Positions 35,027 through 44,530 are shown, counted from the first letter of the stretch. The stretch: 64,000 nucleotides of DNA from Candidatus Odinarchaeota archaeon (GCA_016839265.1 JAEOUO010000003.1:1-64000); one strand, 5' to 3'. Notes: a model not told the origin generated them from the sequence alone. A program made the numbers and translations.

Positions 35027-35956
35027 TTGAATATTCTAGTAACAGGAGGCTGCGGGTTCATAGGATCGAATCTAGCTAATACTCTTATAAAAAAAGGTCA
35101 CACAGTTCATGTAATAGATAATTTATCAAACGGGAAACTAGAGAATATTAAAGAATCCGCGGATAAAATAATTTTCTGGAAAGGGGATATAACTGATAAA
35201 AACTATATAAATAAGATAATATCACAGGTTGATGCGGTATATCATCTGGCAGCTCAAATAAGCGTCACAGCTTCTATTAAAGATCCTTTAAAAGATGCGG
35301 CGGTTAATATAGGGGGAACTTTGAATATTCTACAAGCCGCTGCAACATACAGGGTTAAAAAAGTAATCTACTATTCATCTGCAGCCGTCTACGGTGAACC
35401 AGCCTACCTTCCAATCAATGAAAACCATCCTAAAAATCCTTCAAGCCCCTACGGGTTAAGCAAACTTACAGGTGAAAAATACGCGGAATTCTACAGTAAA
35501 TTCTACGGGCTGAACATAATTGTTATAAGACCGTTCAACGTTTACGGTCCTAAACAGGATCCACGTAACCCTTACACAGGAGTCATATCCACTTTTCTAA
35601 ATAAAGCTTTACAGGGCGAAGATATTCCAATCTACGGGGACGGCGGACAATCTAGAGATTTCATATATGTAGAGGATCTAGCAGAATTATCAATTAAAGC
35701 GCTTTCAAAGAATACACCCCAGTTAACTGTTTTAAACGGTGCCTGCGGTGAGAAAACTACGATAAAAAATTTAGCTGAAAAAATAAAAGAGTTAACAGGA
35801 TCCAGTTCAAAAATAATATTTCTACCGAGAAGAGAAGGAGAAATCTATGAAAGCTACGCGGATATATCTGCTGCAAAACAGCTTCTAGATTTTAAACCAG
35901 TTTATAAATTAGAAGATGGTTTAAAAAAACTTATAACCTATTTTAAAAGCGGATAA
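35027..35956 (+). CDS. galE: UDP-glucose 4-epimerase-like NAD epimerase
   Basis: A 309-residue extended SDR. NAD motif VTGGCGFIGSNLANTL is at the N-terminus, VYHLAAQISV near residue 75, YSSAAVYGEP near 120 and catalytic SPYGLSKLTGEKYAE (Tyr-x3-Lys) near 145. RPFNVYGPKQDPRNPY matches nucleotide-sugar epimerases. It would interconvert UDP-glucose/galactose or their N-acetyl forms. Start is TTG after AGGAGG. It opens a plus-strand run that leads into the Pel-like exporter gene, so it may supply UDP-GalNAc-type donors. Confidence 0.88.
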   Translation: MNILVTGGCGFIGSNLANTLIKKGHTVHVIDNLSNGKLENIKESADKIIFWKGDITDKNYINKIISQVDAVYHLAAQISVTASIKDPLKDAAVNIGGTLNILQAAATYRVKKVIYYSSAAVYGEPAYLPINENHPKNPSSPYGLSKLTGEKYAEFYSKFYGLNIIVIRPFNVYGPKQDPRNPYTGVISTFLNKALQGEDIPIYGDGGQSRDFIYVEDLAELSIKALSKNTPQLTVLNGACGEKTTIKNLAEKIKELTGSSSKIIFLPRREGEIYESYADISAAKQLLDFKPVYKLEDGLKKLITYFKSG

Positions 35957-36004
35957 CTTTTATTAACTATTAAAAACTTATATTAGTATAGTAGAGGGGG
36001 GAAA

Positions 36005-37090
36005 ATGTACAGTTCTGAAGATTTAAATCAAGCGGAGAGCTTAGAATTAGAGAATATTTTAAACACAAGTCTAGATATAAAAATATACGATTACCTGGTT
36101 ATACACCGCCACGGTTATTCTATACTAAACGAGAAAATTACATCAACTAAAATAGACTTAGATTTAACATCAGGGTTAATTTCCGCAATAGTTTTAGCTG
36201 CAAAAGAGCTTTTCAACACAGGTAAAGGTTTAAAAACACTAGATTTCGGAAATAACAGCATCGTTTTAAGCTCAGGAGATTACCTGATAATCGGTGCAAT
36301 CACAGAGTTTATAACAAGCGATCTTAAAAAATACTTAAAAGATCTTTTAGAGTATATTGAACGGAAATATATGAATATGCTAGCCGCTTGGATGGGGAAT
36401 CTAGATGAAATCAAAACAGTAACAGATATTATTTCAAAGGCTTTAACCCCCTACATAATTAGCGAAATTAAGTTTAAAAAAGAGCTTAAACCGAAGGAAA
36501 TAAATGAAAACATGTTATTTAACATACGGGAACTTGATAAGATCACTATTAAAAATATCATCGAGTTAGCTGGAGACAGTCTACCTAGTAAAATAAATGA
36601 AGGTAAAATTCTTTCACTCTGCAGAGTTCTATGCAATGATGCGTTAAGCTTCACTGAATTAGAGAGTTTACTCAACATTAATAAAGATATTCTAAAAGAA
36701 GTTCTCTCACGACTATCCAGTTTAGGAGTTCTACGCGTTTATAAGAGAGTTAGTTTAAGGAAACTGTTAACACCTAAAACTAATATTAAAATCGCTACGT
36801 CATCAGATTACGCGTTGAATATTTCGAGAATAGAGAATAAAGATAAAAGAACAGAGGTTGATTTCAAACTCGTGTTAACAGATGATCTTAAAGCGGGTGG
36901 TGCTGTGATAGTCCCTGTTGTATTAGCGATGATTAAAAGCGGTGAAATAATTATCCCGTATTTCCTGAAGAATATTGAAAAATTAAGAGAGATAATCGGT
37001 AAAGATGTTTTAAAAGAAGTGATGAGCAGTCAAGATAACCGTGATATCACGCTTCTAAAAACTATAAAGAAAATGGATTCACTATGGTGA
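36005..37090 (+). CDS. Longin/roadblock-like protein with winged helix
   Basis: A 361-residue protein without a name I can give. Residues about 25-120 look like a longin/roadblock alpha-beta domain: IYDYLVIHRHGYSILNEKI, then a Leu/Ile helix, KTLDFGNNSIVLSSGDYLIIG and a long last helix. Residues about 205-255 (ILSLCRVLCNDALSFTELE, KEVLSRLSSLGVLRVYKR) read as a winged helix. A further C-terminal domain follows. Such domains are common in Asgard archaea, where they partner GTPases or ATPases. It lies 12 bp before a second longin-like gene. Confidence 0.65.
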   Translation: MYSSEDLNQAESLELENILNTSLDIKIYDYLVIHRHGYSILNEKITSTKIDLDLTSGLISAIVLAAKELFNTGKGLKTLDFGNNSIVLSSGDYLIIGAITEFITSDLKKYLKDLLEYIERKYMNMLAAWMGNLDEIKTVTDIISKALTPYIISEIKFKKELKPKEINENMLFNIRELDKITIKNIIELAGDSLPSKINEGKILSLCRVLCNDALSFTELESLLNINKDILKEVLSRLSSLGVLRVYKRVSLRKLLTPKTNIKIATSSDYALNISRIENKDKRTEVDFKLVLTDDLKAGGAVIVPVVLAMIKSGEIIIPYFLKNIEKLREIIGKDVLKEVMSSQDNRDITLLKTIKKMDSLW

Positions 37091-37102
37091 GCGGTGCTTT
37101 AA

Positions 37103-37501
37103 ATGCCTCAAGGAGTCCTCTTAATAGGTTGGAGTGTGGAGGAGGGGCCTGTGATAGAGGCGAAGTATCCGGATTGGCTTCCTGATTTAAGCAGGGAAGC
37201 GATTGCAATATATAATGCGCATAGCGCAGGTTGCAGAAAATGCGGAGCAATGTTTCTCAGCGCACCGAGTGTGAAAGTTGTAAGCTATTACACAGGGTTA
37301 CAGATAAATAAAGTTGTTTCAGTCCTATTGGATAGAGCTGAACGGCCTGATCCGTATATGGAGGCGCTTGAAGGAGTAATAAACGAGTATTTAAAAAATG
37401 GAATAGATTTTAAATATGAAATACTTCCTAAAATATATAGAAAACTTGAGAAAATCGGGAAAGCTCAAACCGCGGTTGATAAAATTATTAAATTATTCTA
37501 A
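37103..37501 (+). CDS. Small longin-like protein
   Basis: A 132-residue protein that begins GVLLIGWSVEEGPVIEAKYPD, the N-terminal strand-turn-strand of longin-like domains, and contains CRKCGAMFL and a tract of two C-terminal helices. There is no membrane segment. It is 11 bp before the KaiC-like gene and 12 bp after the larger longin-like gene, so all three are co-transcribed and probably form a complex. Exact family unknown. Confidence 0.6.
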   Translation: MPQGVLLIGWSVEEGPVIEAKYPDWLPDLSREAIAIYNAHSAGCRKCGAMFLSAPSVKVVSYYTGLQINKVVSVLLDRAERPDPYMEALEGVINEYLKNGIDFKYEILPKIYRKLEKIGKAQTAVDKIIKLF

Positions 37502-37512
37502 GAGGTTTTTAT

Positions 37513-38241
37513 ATGAGTTTAACAACTGATAGTGTTCGCGTGAAAACCGGGATAAAAGGATTAGATGAGCTTATTAACGGCGGTTTTCCGACTGTAGGCA
37601 CATATCTTGTAACAGGAACCTCAGGAACAGGGAAAACACTTTTCGGAATCGAGTTTATTTATAAAGGTATAATGTTGTACGATGAACCGGGGATATTCAT
37701 TACAATGGATGAACCGCCAGACAAGCTTCGAGCGCATGTGAAAATGTCATTCGGTTGGAATCTTGAGAACCTTGAAAATGAAGGTAAACTAGCGATAGTA
37801 GACGCTATAAGCTCACGGGTTTCAGCTCCTTCAAACGAGAAATATATTCTCCGAAGAGGGGAAATAGATAGCTTACTATATAAAACAGCGAATATAATAG
37901 GAGAGTTAGGAGCTAAAAGAGTTGTACTAGATTCAATAGTATCTTTAGCATACCAGTATGATAGTATTTTCGATTTAAGAAGAGATATTCAAAGACTATG
38001 TTACGGGATAAGCCAGCTTAATTGCACGTTTCTCATAACCACTGAGGTTCCGAGCGGTTCAAACCGTTTAAGCAGATTCGACATAGAAGAGTTTCTAGTA
38101 GACGGAATAATCCTGTTAAAATTAGATAAAGAAAACGACGCTAACACTAGAAAACTGATGATCGTGAAAATGAGAGGAACAGATCATGATATGAAAGAGC
38201 ATATATTCAATATAACTAAAGATGGAATCATCTTAGAGTAA
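37513..38241 (+). CDS. KaiC-like RecA-fold ATPase (single domain)
   Basis: A 242-residue ATPase with Walker A GTSGTGKTLFGIEF, KaiC-type substrate loop PGIFITMDEPPDKLRAHVKM, and Walker B RVVLDSIVSLAYQY. It starts VKTGIKGLDELINGGFP, the standard opening of KaiC/RadA-like domains, and has one such domain rather than the two of cyanobacterial KaiC. Archaeal members act as signalling or switch ATPases. The two longin-like genes before it and the exporter gene 19 bp after it suggest a regulated membrane or secretion process. Confidence 0.87.
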   Translation: MSLTTDSVRVKTGIKGLDELINGGFPTVGTYLVTGTSGTGKTLFGIEFIYKGIMLYDEPGIFITMDEPPDKLRAHVKMSFGWNLENLENEGKLAIVDAISSRVSAPSNEKYILRRGEIDSLLYKTANIIGELGAKRVVLDSIVSLAYQYDSIFDLRRDIQRLCYGISQLNCTFLITTEVPSGSNRLSRFDIEEFLVDGIILLKLDKENDANTRKLMIVKMRGTDHDMKEHIFNITKDGIILE

Positions 38242-38260
38242 CACTCTATGGGGGTTATTA

Positions 38261-41200
38261 TTGGTTAAAAAACACAGCTTCACCATACTAATACTTGTTT
38301 TACTAATAGTACCACTCTTATTTCTACCAAGTGAAACCGTCAGTCAACCTATGGAAGGAGTCCCCTTCGAAGTTAAACCGGTTGGAATAGTTTTCAGTAA
38401 TTTAAGCTTAAGCTGGAAGCAAGTAAACTATAATAATTCTAATATTTCTGTGCCTGTTATAGTGCCATTCTACGTTGTTGAAAGCCATATTTACATGGCT
38501 GGTTTAAGATTCGAAATCATTCCGGAAGAGAATATAACAGGCAGCGAGATCTTAGAGAAATACTCGTGTATAATACTACCAGAGAACATGTACATGTCTA
38601 ATGCCAGCAGACTCGCATTACTAACCTATTATAAAGAATACTTGGAGAACGGTGGAAGCTTAATCGGATTCGGTTATATAGGTGTGAAAAATGAAAATGA
38701 CACCATTTTCCCCACGAATACAGATGTGTTCTGGAGAGAATTATTCAATATTAAAACCAACGGTTTTCTAAACGTAAACTACTCGATTACTACACTAGAA
38801 CACCCTCTTACAAAAGATTACGCGGAGAATACAACTATTCATAGTGGAGGCTTCGGCTTAGATAACATAACTGTGAACTCAACTTCAATAAATACACAAC
38901 CATTTCTTAAAGCGATAGATAATCAAACCGGCGATTTCATAACATATTGCGGATTCGCCTCTCAGATAGGAAACGGTAGAAGTGTGTTTATAAACGTTTA
39001 TGATCTCGGCTTGAACCCGTGGTTTGATAAAACCACGCTACTATTAAAAGCCTTACAGTGGTGTATCTTCCGCGACTATCCGGCTGTAGCCCTACAACCT
39101 ACACCTGGTAGGTTAACATGGATTTTCACCGTCGACCAGGATTGGTGTTTCGCCACAGCTAATACAACAGCTGCTTTAAGACGGCTGTTAACTTTAGCGG
39201 ATACATATTATTTCACATTCGGCTGGGCGATTATAAGCCAGGGACCTGTTAATCAATCCGATGAATACTATGGTTTCATAAATTGGAGTGCATGTAAACC
39301 ATTATTTCTAGAAGCATACAGTAAAGGAAACGATTTAGCGTCACACTCTGTAACCCATGTTTACTGGGATTTAACTCCTGTAAATGAAAGCAGGGTTTTA
39401 AATGAGTTAAATTTAAGCAAGTATCAGATTGAAGGAAACCTGAGTATACCAGTAACCGGTTTACAAGTGTGGGGACAAGGAATCTGGTTCAGCAGGTATA
39501 ATGCGTCAGTCTACCTGCCTCAAGTAGGATACCAGTATATAACAGAGTTAAGCGTAGAAGATTTCCCGTATTTAATGGGATGGGAGTTTTATTATTCAGG
39601 TGGAGAAAACATAGATTTTAATAAAACGGTTTTCGTTATATTCCGTCAATCTTATTCAGATCACAATTATTTCAGTCCAACTCAGATGAATCTTAACTGG
39701 AGTCAAGCGTGGGAGATAGAGAAAGCGAACTTTGATGACGCTTATTTAATCGGTAACGGTATGCCTTACACGCTTCTTTGGCATGATTACTCGATTGATA
39801 ATTCAAGTCGTCTACCGTTATTATATAATATTCTTGATTACGAACTCTGGCAGAGAAGAGACGTATACACTTGTACACCACGCGAGTATTATCATAGAAT
39901 TCAAGCACATGATAAAATCAAGTATAATGTAACATATTATTCGAATAATACTATTCAAATAATTTTAGACACCAGCAGCGTTGAAGATGAATACTTAGAG
40001 TATATTACCGGTCAAATGATAAGATTCGATAATCTCAGCTTATACGTGAAAAACGTGGAAATAGACGCTCAAAATTATCTCGCATACTCGAATAACACGG
40101 TGATACTGCCGAAACTTACTAAGGGTTCTCATACTGTAACAGTAACGTTAGACAGTCAACCGTCAAACCAGCCGCGTATTATCAGCTGTACGTTCGGCGG
40201 GCCTGTAGCCGCCTCTTACACCAGTGAAAAATTCACATTTAATTTTACAAGTCCTAACCAGAAAATTGGGCGAGTACTCTTAGAGTTAAATAATACACCG
40301 GTAACAATATTCGTGAATCGAACACTAACAGATAAATGGTATTATGAAGATAAAACACTCACATTAGCCTTAAACGCTTCAGGTAATACGCTTATAGATG
40401 TTTATTATTCACTCAGATTCACTGCTAACATAGCAGGTGTTGATAAAAGAGTATATTTTCCGAATGATCCTGTAATTGTAAACTATACTTTAAATAACAG
40501 TTATCCGTTCCCGTTAAATCTTAAAATTAAAGCAGTTATCTCAGCTTCGAATATAAGTTTAGGTGAAAGTGAAATAACTTTAACTATAGGCGCAGGTGAA
40601 ACATATACCAGTCATATAACTGTTCAACCTTACTCTACATGGCCTTCAGCTAATTTAAACGTTGAAATAAAGGTTATTTCAGGGTATGCTGTTTTATACG
40701 CTACTACCTCACTTGGAGGCGTATATGTTTACTGGTTTAACGGCGAGCTTTTAATCGCAACGCTAAGTCTCATAGCGGTTTTCACGGCAATAATCGCTTT
40801 CACAAACAAGTTTATCGCATCTGAAAAAATTAAGAAAATAGGCGGTTTCTTCACTAACGGTTTATTCGCAGCAAGCCCTATAATATTCAACTTAGGCTTC
40901 ATATTATTATTAGGCTATCACTACAGTCAAATATTAAACTTCACTGAAAGAGTTACGTTAACGTTAATTTACAGTATTACAATACCGGTGGCGTTCACAT
41001 TCTACGGTTTAGATTATTTAACAAGAAAATACACTTTAGAAGCAGCGTTATCAGAAGATTCAGCTCTTACAAAGAAATACGTTAAGCAGAGTCTTTTAAC
41101 AGGTTTTTATATTTCAGCAATAATTACAGGTGTACTTATATTATTCTCTGCAGTCAGCGGCGTAATCTCTCTAGAAATAGTTTTAACAGCTTTAACCTGT

Positions 41201-42157
41201 ATTATACCGAATATTTTTCTTTTATGTTTTATAGGAGCTTATAAAGCTTTAAATAAGACGCATATAATTGGAGTTGTTTATCTTACAGCTATGGCCTCAA
41301 CAATAGTGGTATCCTTATACACGTCTTATTATATAGGATTACTCGGTGTTATACTATGTTATAGTATAAGTCTTATCGTATCCTGTGTTATTCTATCAGG
41401 ATACTTATTTAACCGTGTTCTCAAAGCAGGAAGGCTACCGTTAGTTGAACCAGTATTCTATCAGAAGCTCTTCAAAGAATCTAAGTTTAATTTGAAAATT
41501 ATTATTTTAGGAGGGTTAATAATCAACCTTTTCATGTTAACAAGCTACCTGGTCTGGTTCAATTACGGGTGGAGTATAACAGGGTACAGTATACTCTTAA
41601 ACGCTCAGCTTCAAACACCTATAGTTATCTTCCAGTTAACGGTTTTCCCTGTAATAGGTATAGTCGGGCTTTTAACGCGAAACGTTGAAACATATCTTAA
41701 CGAGTTCAGCCGTCAAAAACTGTCTAAGAGAAGAATAGTAGAAGAAGCTTACAGTGACGTTTTAAAAACGTATAGAAAAATGATTATAGGAGGATTAGCC
41801 GCAGCGGTTATTATTATAACCCCTATCACATATTTTATGAGTGAAATCCTCTCATACTTCAATCTAACAGTAACCATTCCGTTGATAAATGCGATATTGC
41901 TAGCTGTAGGCTGGGTGATATTTCCAATTCTATTAGCTCAAATATTATTAGCAACTATAATCAGCTTGAAAGATAGTTGCATAAGTTTAACTATAGCGGT
42001 AGCGGTTACTCTTATAATATCATTCACGTTACCGTTAACAGGTTTCTTAAACCCTTATACGAGTATTTTAATCGCGTTCACAGTCGGTTTAATAACAGCT
42101 TTATTCTACTCCGCTGCTACTATGTTAAAAAGATTAAAACATGTTTCAAGATTTTAA
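38261..42157 (+). CDS. Fusion of extracellular deacetylase-like region and PelG-like exporter
   Basis: A 1298-residue protein. A hydrophobic signal segment (residues 6-25) leads to an extracellular part. Residues about 30-270 resemble a glutamine-amidotransferase-like (ThuA/trimerisation) fold. About 285-560 is NodB-like: TVDQDW near 291 and ASHSVTHVYW near 361 match the Asp and His-x3-His metal motifs. A beta-rich linker follows. From about 827 come some twelve membrane helices, with IGGFFTNGLFAASPIIFNLG and FSRQKLSKRRIVEEAY as in the PelG polysaccharide exporter. Start is TTG after GGGGGTT. It suggests a polymer is exported and deacetylated by one polypeptide. Confidence 0.75.
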   Translation: MVKKHSFTILILVLLIVPLLFLPSETVSQPMEGVPFEVKPVGIVFSNLSLSWKQVNYNNSNISVPVIVPFYVVESHIYMAGLRFEIIPEENITGSEILEKYSCIILPENMYMSNASRLALLTYYKEYLENGGSLIGFGYIGVKNENDTIFPTNTDVFWRELFNIKTNGFLNVNYSITTLEHPLTKDYAENTTIHSGGFGLDNITVNSTSINTQPFLKAIDNQTGDFITYCGFASQIGNGRSVFINVYDLGLNPWFDKTTLLLKALQWCIFRDYPAVALQPTPGRLTWIFTVDQDWCFATANTTAALRRLLTLADTYYFTFGWAIISQGPVNQSDEYYGFINWSACKPLFLEAYSKGNDLASHSVTHVYWDLTPVNESRVLNELNLSKYQIEGNLSIPVTGLQVWGQGIWFSRYNASVYLPQVGYQYITELSVEDFPYLMGWEFYYSGGENIDFNKTVFVIFRQSYSDHNYFSPTQMNLNWSQAWEIEKANFDDAYLIGNGMPYTLLWHDYSIDNSSRLPLLYNILDYELWQRRDVYTCTPREYYHRIQAHDKIKYNVTYYSNNTIQIILDTSSVEDEYLEYITGQMIRFDNLSLYVKNVEIDAQNYLAYSNNTVILPKLTKGSHTVTVTLDSQPSNQPRIISCTFGGPVAASYTSEKFTFNFTSPNQKIGRVLLELNNTPVTIFVNRTLTDKWYYEDKTLTLALNASGNTLIDVYYSLRFTANIAGVDKRVYFPNDPVIVNYTLNNSYPFPLNLKIKAVISASNISLGESEITLTIGAGETYTSHITVQPYSTWPSANLNVEIKVISGYAVLYATTSLGGVYVYWFNGELLIATLSLIAVFTAIIAFTNKFIASEKIKKIGGFFTNGLFAASPIIFNLGFILLLGYHYSQILNFTERVTLTLIYSITIPVAFTFYGLDYLTRKYTLEAALSEDSALTKKYVKQSLLTGFYISAIITGVLILFSAVSGVISLEIVLTALTCIIPNIFLLCFIGAYKALNKTHIIGVVYLTAMASTIVVSLYTSYYIGLLGVILCYSISLIVSCVILSGYLFNRVLKAGRLPLVEPVFYQKLFKESKFNLKIIILGGLIINLFMLTSYLVWFNYGWSITGYSILLNAQLQTPIVIFQLTVFPVIGIVGLLTRNVETYLNEFSRQKLSKRRIVEEAYSDVLKTYRKMIIGGLAAAVIIITPITYFMSEILSYFNLTVTIPLINAILLAVGWVIFPILLAQILLATIISLKDSCISLTIAVAVTLIISFTLPLTGFLNPYTSILIAFTVGLITALFYSAATMLKRLKHVSRF

Positions 42158-43141
42158 AAAGTAACCGCAGTGCGGGCAATAATTATAATCGCGTTTCACA
42201 AGTCGAGAACATTTAACGCAGAGAAGATTAGGCAGTTCATTAAAACAGTAAGGGCAGATCTTCATGTGAGGCTGTATCATCGACTTACAGTTAAAACATT
42301 CAACAAGCATAGTAGTTTTCAAATTATCGGATTCTTTAATCTGAGATTTAATTTTTTTAATAATATTCGATTTCTTTAAACCGAGCTGTTTTCGAACTAG
42401 TTCAACAGGCACATTTTTAATCAACTGTAAATATATGAAGGTGTTTCTAAGTATTTGAGGGGTAATCTTATACGGAATACTACATGTTTCAGACAGGCGC
42501 TCTGTTATATTCTTGAATATAAAGTTTAAGGAAGCGTAACTTAACTTTCCGCGAGGGTTATTAACCCCTGTTGAGAAAATAAAATCATCTTCGTTTAAAT
42601 AGCTTTTAGAGTTAATATAATCTATAAGATATGTTTGAGCTGTATCTGAGAGGTTTAAAACTCTATAAGGGGGGAAAGGTGAAATTATAATCGACCGCTC
42701 GAAAAGATTTCTTCTACGGAGATTAATAAGCTCTGATGTTTTAATACCTGTCTCTGTGAATAATGAGATAATAGCCTTATCTCTTAGATCATTAGTACAC
42801 TCATATAACGCTTTAAGCTGGTCAACGCTGAGAAAGTGAAGATCTTTTTTAGGATAAAATTTAGGATATGTTACTTTTAAATTAACGTTAAATGATTTCA
42901 AAAAACGGTGAATGACACGAGTGTAACGTGTAACAGTGGAGGGTTTTTTACCCTGGTTTAAAAGGTTTATCTGCCAGTCTTGGATATCTACGTTTTCAAT
43001 CTGCTCAAGTTTTTTATCTTTAATTTTTTTCAAAAAAAGTTTTAAAATTTTAACTACACCATCAATCGTTGACTCTGATTTACCTTGCCTATTCAAAAGT
43101 TCAATGTATTTTTCAATGTAAAAGTTTTCTTTAAAAGACAT
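42146..43141 (-). CDS. Degenerate tyrosine recombinase with C-terminal zinc ribbons
   Basis: A 331-residue XerA/integrase-like protein. It has an N-terminal SAM-like core-binding domain (residues 1-90) and a catalytic-fold domain (100-260). Key residues are altered: the first catalytic Arg is Lys134 in TETGIKTSELI, the HxxR His is Gln229 (PQILRNTF, Arg232 kept), and no Tyr appears where the nucleophile should be. Two zinc ribbons follow (Cys282, 285, 296, 299 and 308, 311, 322, 325). It is probably inactive as a recombinase and may be a DNA-binding regulator. Its end overlaps the exporter gene by 12 bp, convergent. Confidence 0.8.
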   Translation of the reverse strand: MSFKENFYIEKYIELLNRQGKSESTIDGVVKILKLFLKKIKDKKLEQIENVDIQDWQINLLNQGKKPSTVTRYTRVIHRFLKSFNVNLKVTYPKFYPKKDLHFLSVDQLKALYECTNDLRDKAIISLFTETGIKTSELINLRRRNLFERSIIISPFPPYRVLNLSDTAQTYLIDYINSKSYLNEDDFIFSTGVNNPRGKLSYASLNFIFKNITERLSETCSIPYKITPQILRNTFIYLQLIKNVPVELVRKQLGLKKSNIIKKIKSQIKESDNLKTTMLVECFNCKSMIQPHMKICPYCFNELPNLLCVKCSRLVKRDYNYCPHCGYFLKS

Positions 43142-43165
43142 GTTATTAAGATTAAACTGAAAACT

Positions 43166-44476
43166 TTAATAAATTTTAGGTTTCTCTAAAAGATTAAAGT
43201 ATACACTGCGGTAACCGTTTATAAACGTGTTTTCAGAGTAACAGTGAATTATTCTATTTCTAGCTTTTAAACCAGTTTCACGTTTAAGCTCCGGGTTACG
43301 TAAATAGAATAATATAGATTTAGCCATCAACTCGAATTCCCCAGGGTTCACAAGTAAACCGCAACCGTTCACAGGTTCAGGGACACCTCCAACTCTTGTA
43401 GCTACTACAGGTACCCCCGCGCTCATAGCTTCAAGTAAAGCTAAAGGCTGAGCCTCTGAAATACTTGAAAGCGCGAAAACATGAAATCTAGAATATAATT
43501 TTTCAGGAGTTTGTGTTTCCGGTAGAAAGTGAAAGTTGTTCTCTAATCCAAGTTCATCTACTAAAGCTAAACTTTTATTATAATAATCTAAGTCTTCTTT
43601 AGGACCGATAAACTCGAATCGAACGTTAGGCTGCTTATCTACAACAACGCGGGCTGCTTTAATCAACGTTTTAACATCTTTTATAGGGTTTAATCTAGCT
43701 ACAGTTCCGACAACAAACTCTTCATCATCCTCACCGTTCCCGACACTAGAGAAACTAGTGTAATCCACACCGTTAGGGATAGGTTTTATCCTCCCTGGGT
43801 CTGCGCCTAGTTTAAGTTCAAGCGGAATATGAGCTCCAGTGACAGGGGCGATAATATCAGCTGATTTAAAAGAGAATGATACAAGTTTACTTATAAATTT
43901 AAGAAGTTTGATCTGAGTATGATCCTCTGGTTTCAGTATTTTAGGATGCCGTAATTCATCAGGGAAATCGACTCTGCTGAGTCTGAGAACCCATTCTTTA
44001 TAGTAGGAGCCGTGTTCGGTGACTATCACAGGCTTATTATATATTCGTTTAGCTAACCCGGCGATTAAACCAGCGTAGCCAGCGTTTAAAGCATGATAAA
44101 TATCTGCTTCGGGTATCGGTATGTTGAAAACACGTTTTAAAGGTTTTATAAACCCTTCATTCAAATAAGAGTTTGATTGAAAGCTATCAGTTTCACTTTG
44201 AAAAAACTGTTTAATCTTTCTAGTTGAATCATTATCGCACGGTTGAACCGCCTGCTCACTTAAGTCAGAGTTAAAATCCTCCCATATAGGGTATAAATGC
44301 AGCGCTTTCACATTCGGAGGAGGCTTATAATTAAATTTTATTCTTCTATTCGGGGTTAGAGAGACGATTTCAAACTCTATATCAGGCATCTTAGATATTA
44401 AGGTATGAGTCCATTTACTAACCCCGCCTATTGAAAGCGGATAGGTGCCTTCTGTGATTAAACAAACTCGAGTCAA
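43166..44476 (-). CDS. pelF: PelF-like GT4 glycosyltransferase
   Basis: A family 4 glycosyltransferase of about 436 residues. The N-terminus VCLITEGTYPLSIGGVSKW is the hallmark opening of PelF, the cytosolic polymerase of the Pel polysaccharide. VTEHGSYYKEW, IPNGVDYTSF and the donor-site E-x7-E region SEAQPLALLEAMSAGVPVV follow. PelF uses UDP-GlcNAc/GalNAc. The TTG at 44476 has a GGTG ribosome site; the ATG at 44488 lies at the edge of the operator and has none. The nearby PelG-like exporter and galE-like gene support a Pel-type pathway. Confidence 0.85.
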   Translation of the reverse strand: MTRVCLITEGTYPLSIGGVSKWTHTLISKMPDIEFEIVSLTPNRRIKFNYKPPPNVKALHLYPIWEDFNSDLSEQAVQPCDNDSTRKIKQFFQSETDSFQSNSYLNEGFIKPLKRVFNIPIPEADIYHALNAGYAGLIAGLAKRIYNKPVIVTEHGSYYKEWVLRLSRVDFPDELRHPKILKPEDHTQIKLLKFISKLVSFSFKSADIIAPVTGAHIPLELKLGADPGRIKPIPNGVDYTSFSSVGNGEDDEEFVVGTVARLNPIKDVKTLIKAARVVVDKQPNVRFEFIGPKEDLDYYNKSLALVDELGLENNFHFLPETQTPEKLYSRFHVFALSSISEAQPLALLEAMSAGVPVVATRVGGVPEPVNGCGLLVNPGEFELMAKSILFYLRNPELKRETGLKARNRIIHCYSENTFINGYRSVYFNLLEKPKIY

Positions 44477-44487
44477 ATAATACACCA

Positions 44488-44530
44488 TTATGTAGTTATA
44501 CTACATAACAGTATTCAAACATATTTAAAA
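44488..44530 (-). promoter_or_regulatory. pelF promoter with 21-bp inverted repeat
   Basis: Arms TTATGTAGT (44488-44496) and ACTACATAA (44500-44508) are exact inverse complements around TAT. The TATA element (plus-strand ATATTTAAAA, 44521-44530) would start transcription near 44500, inside the repeat. A repressor bound here would control the glycosyltransferase separately from the exporter operon. Confidence 0.5.
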
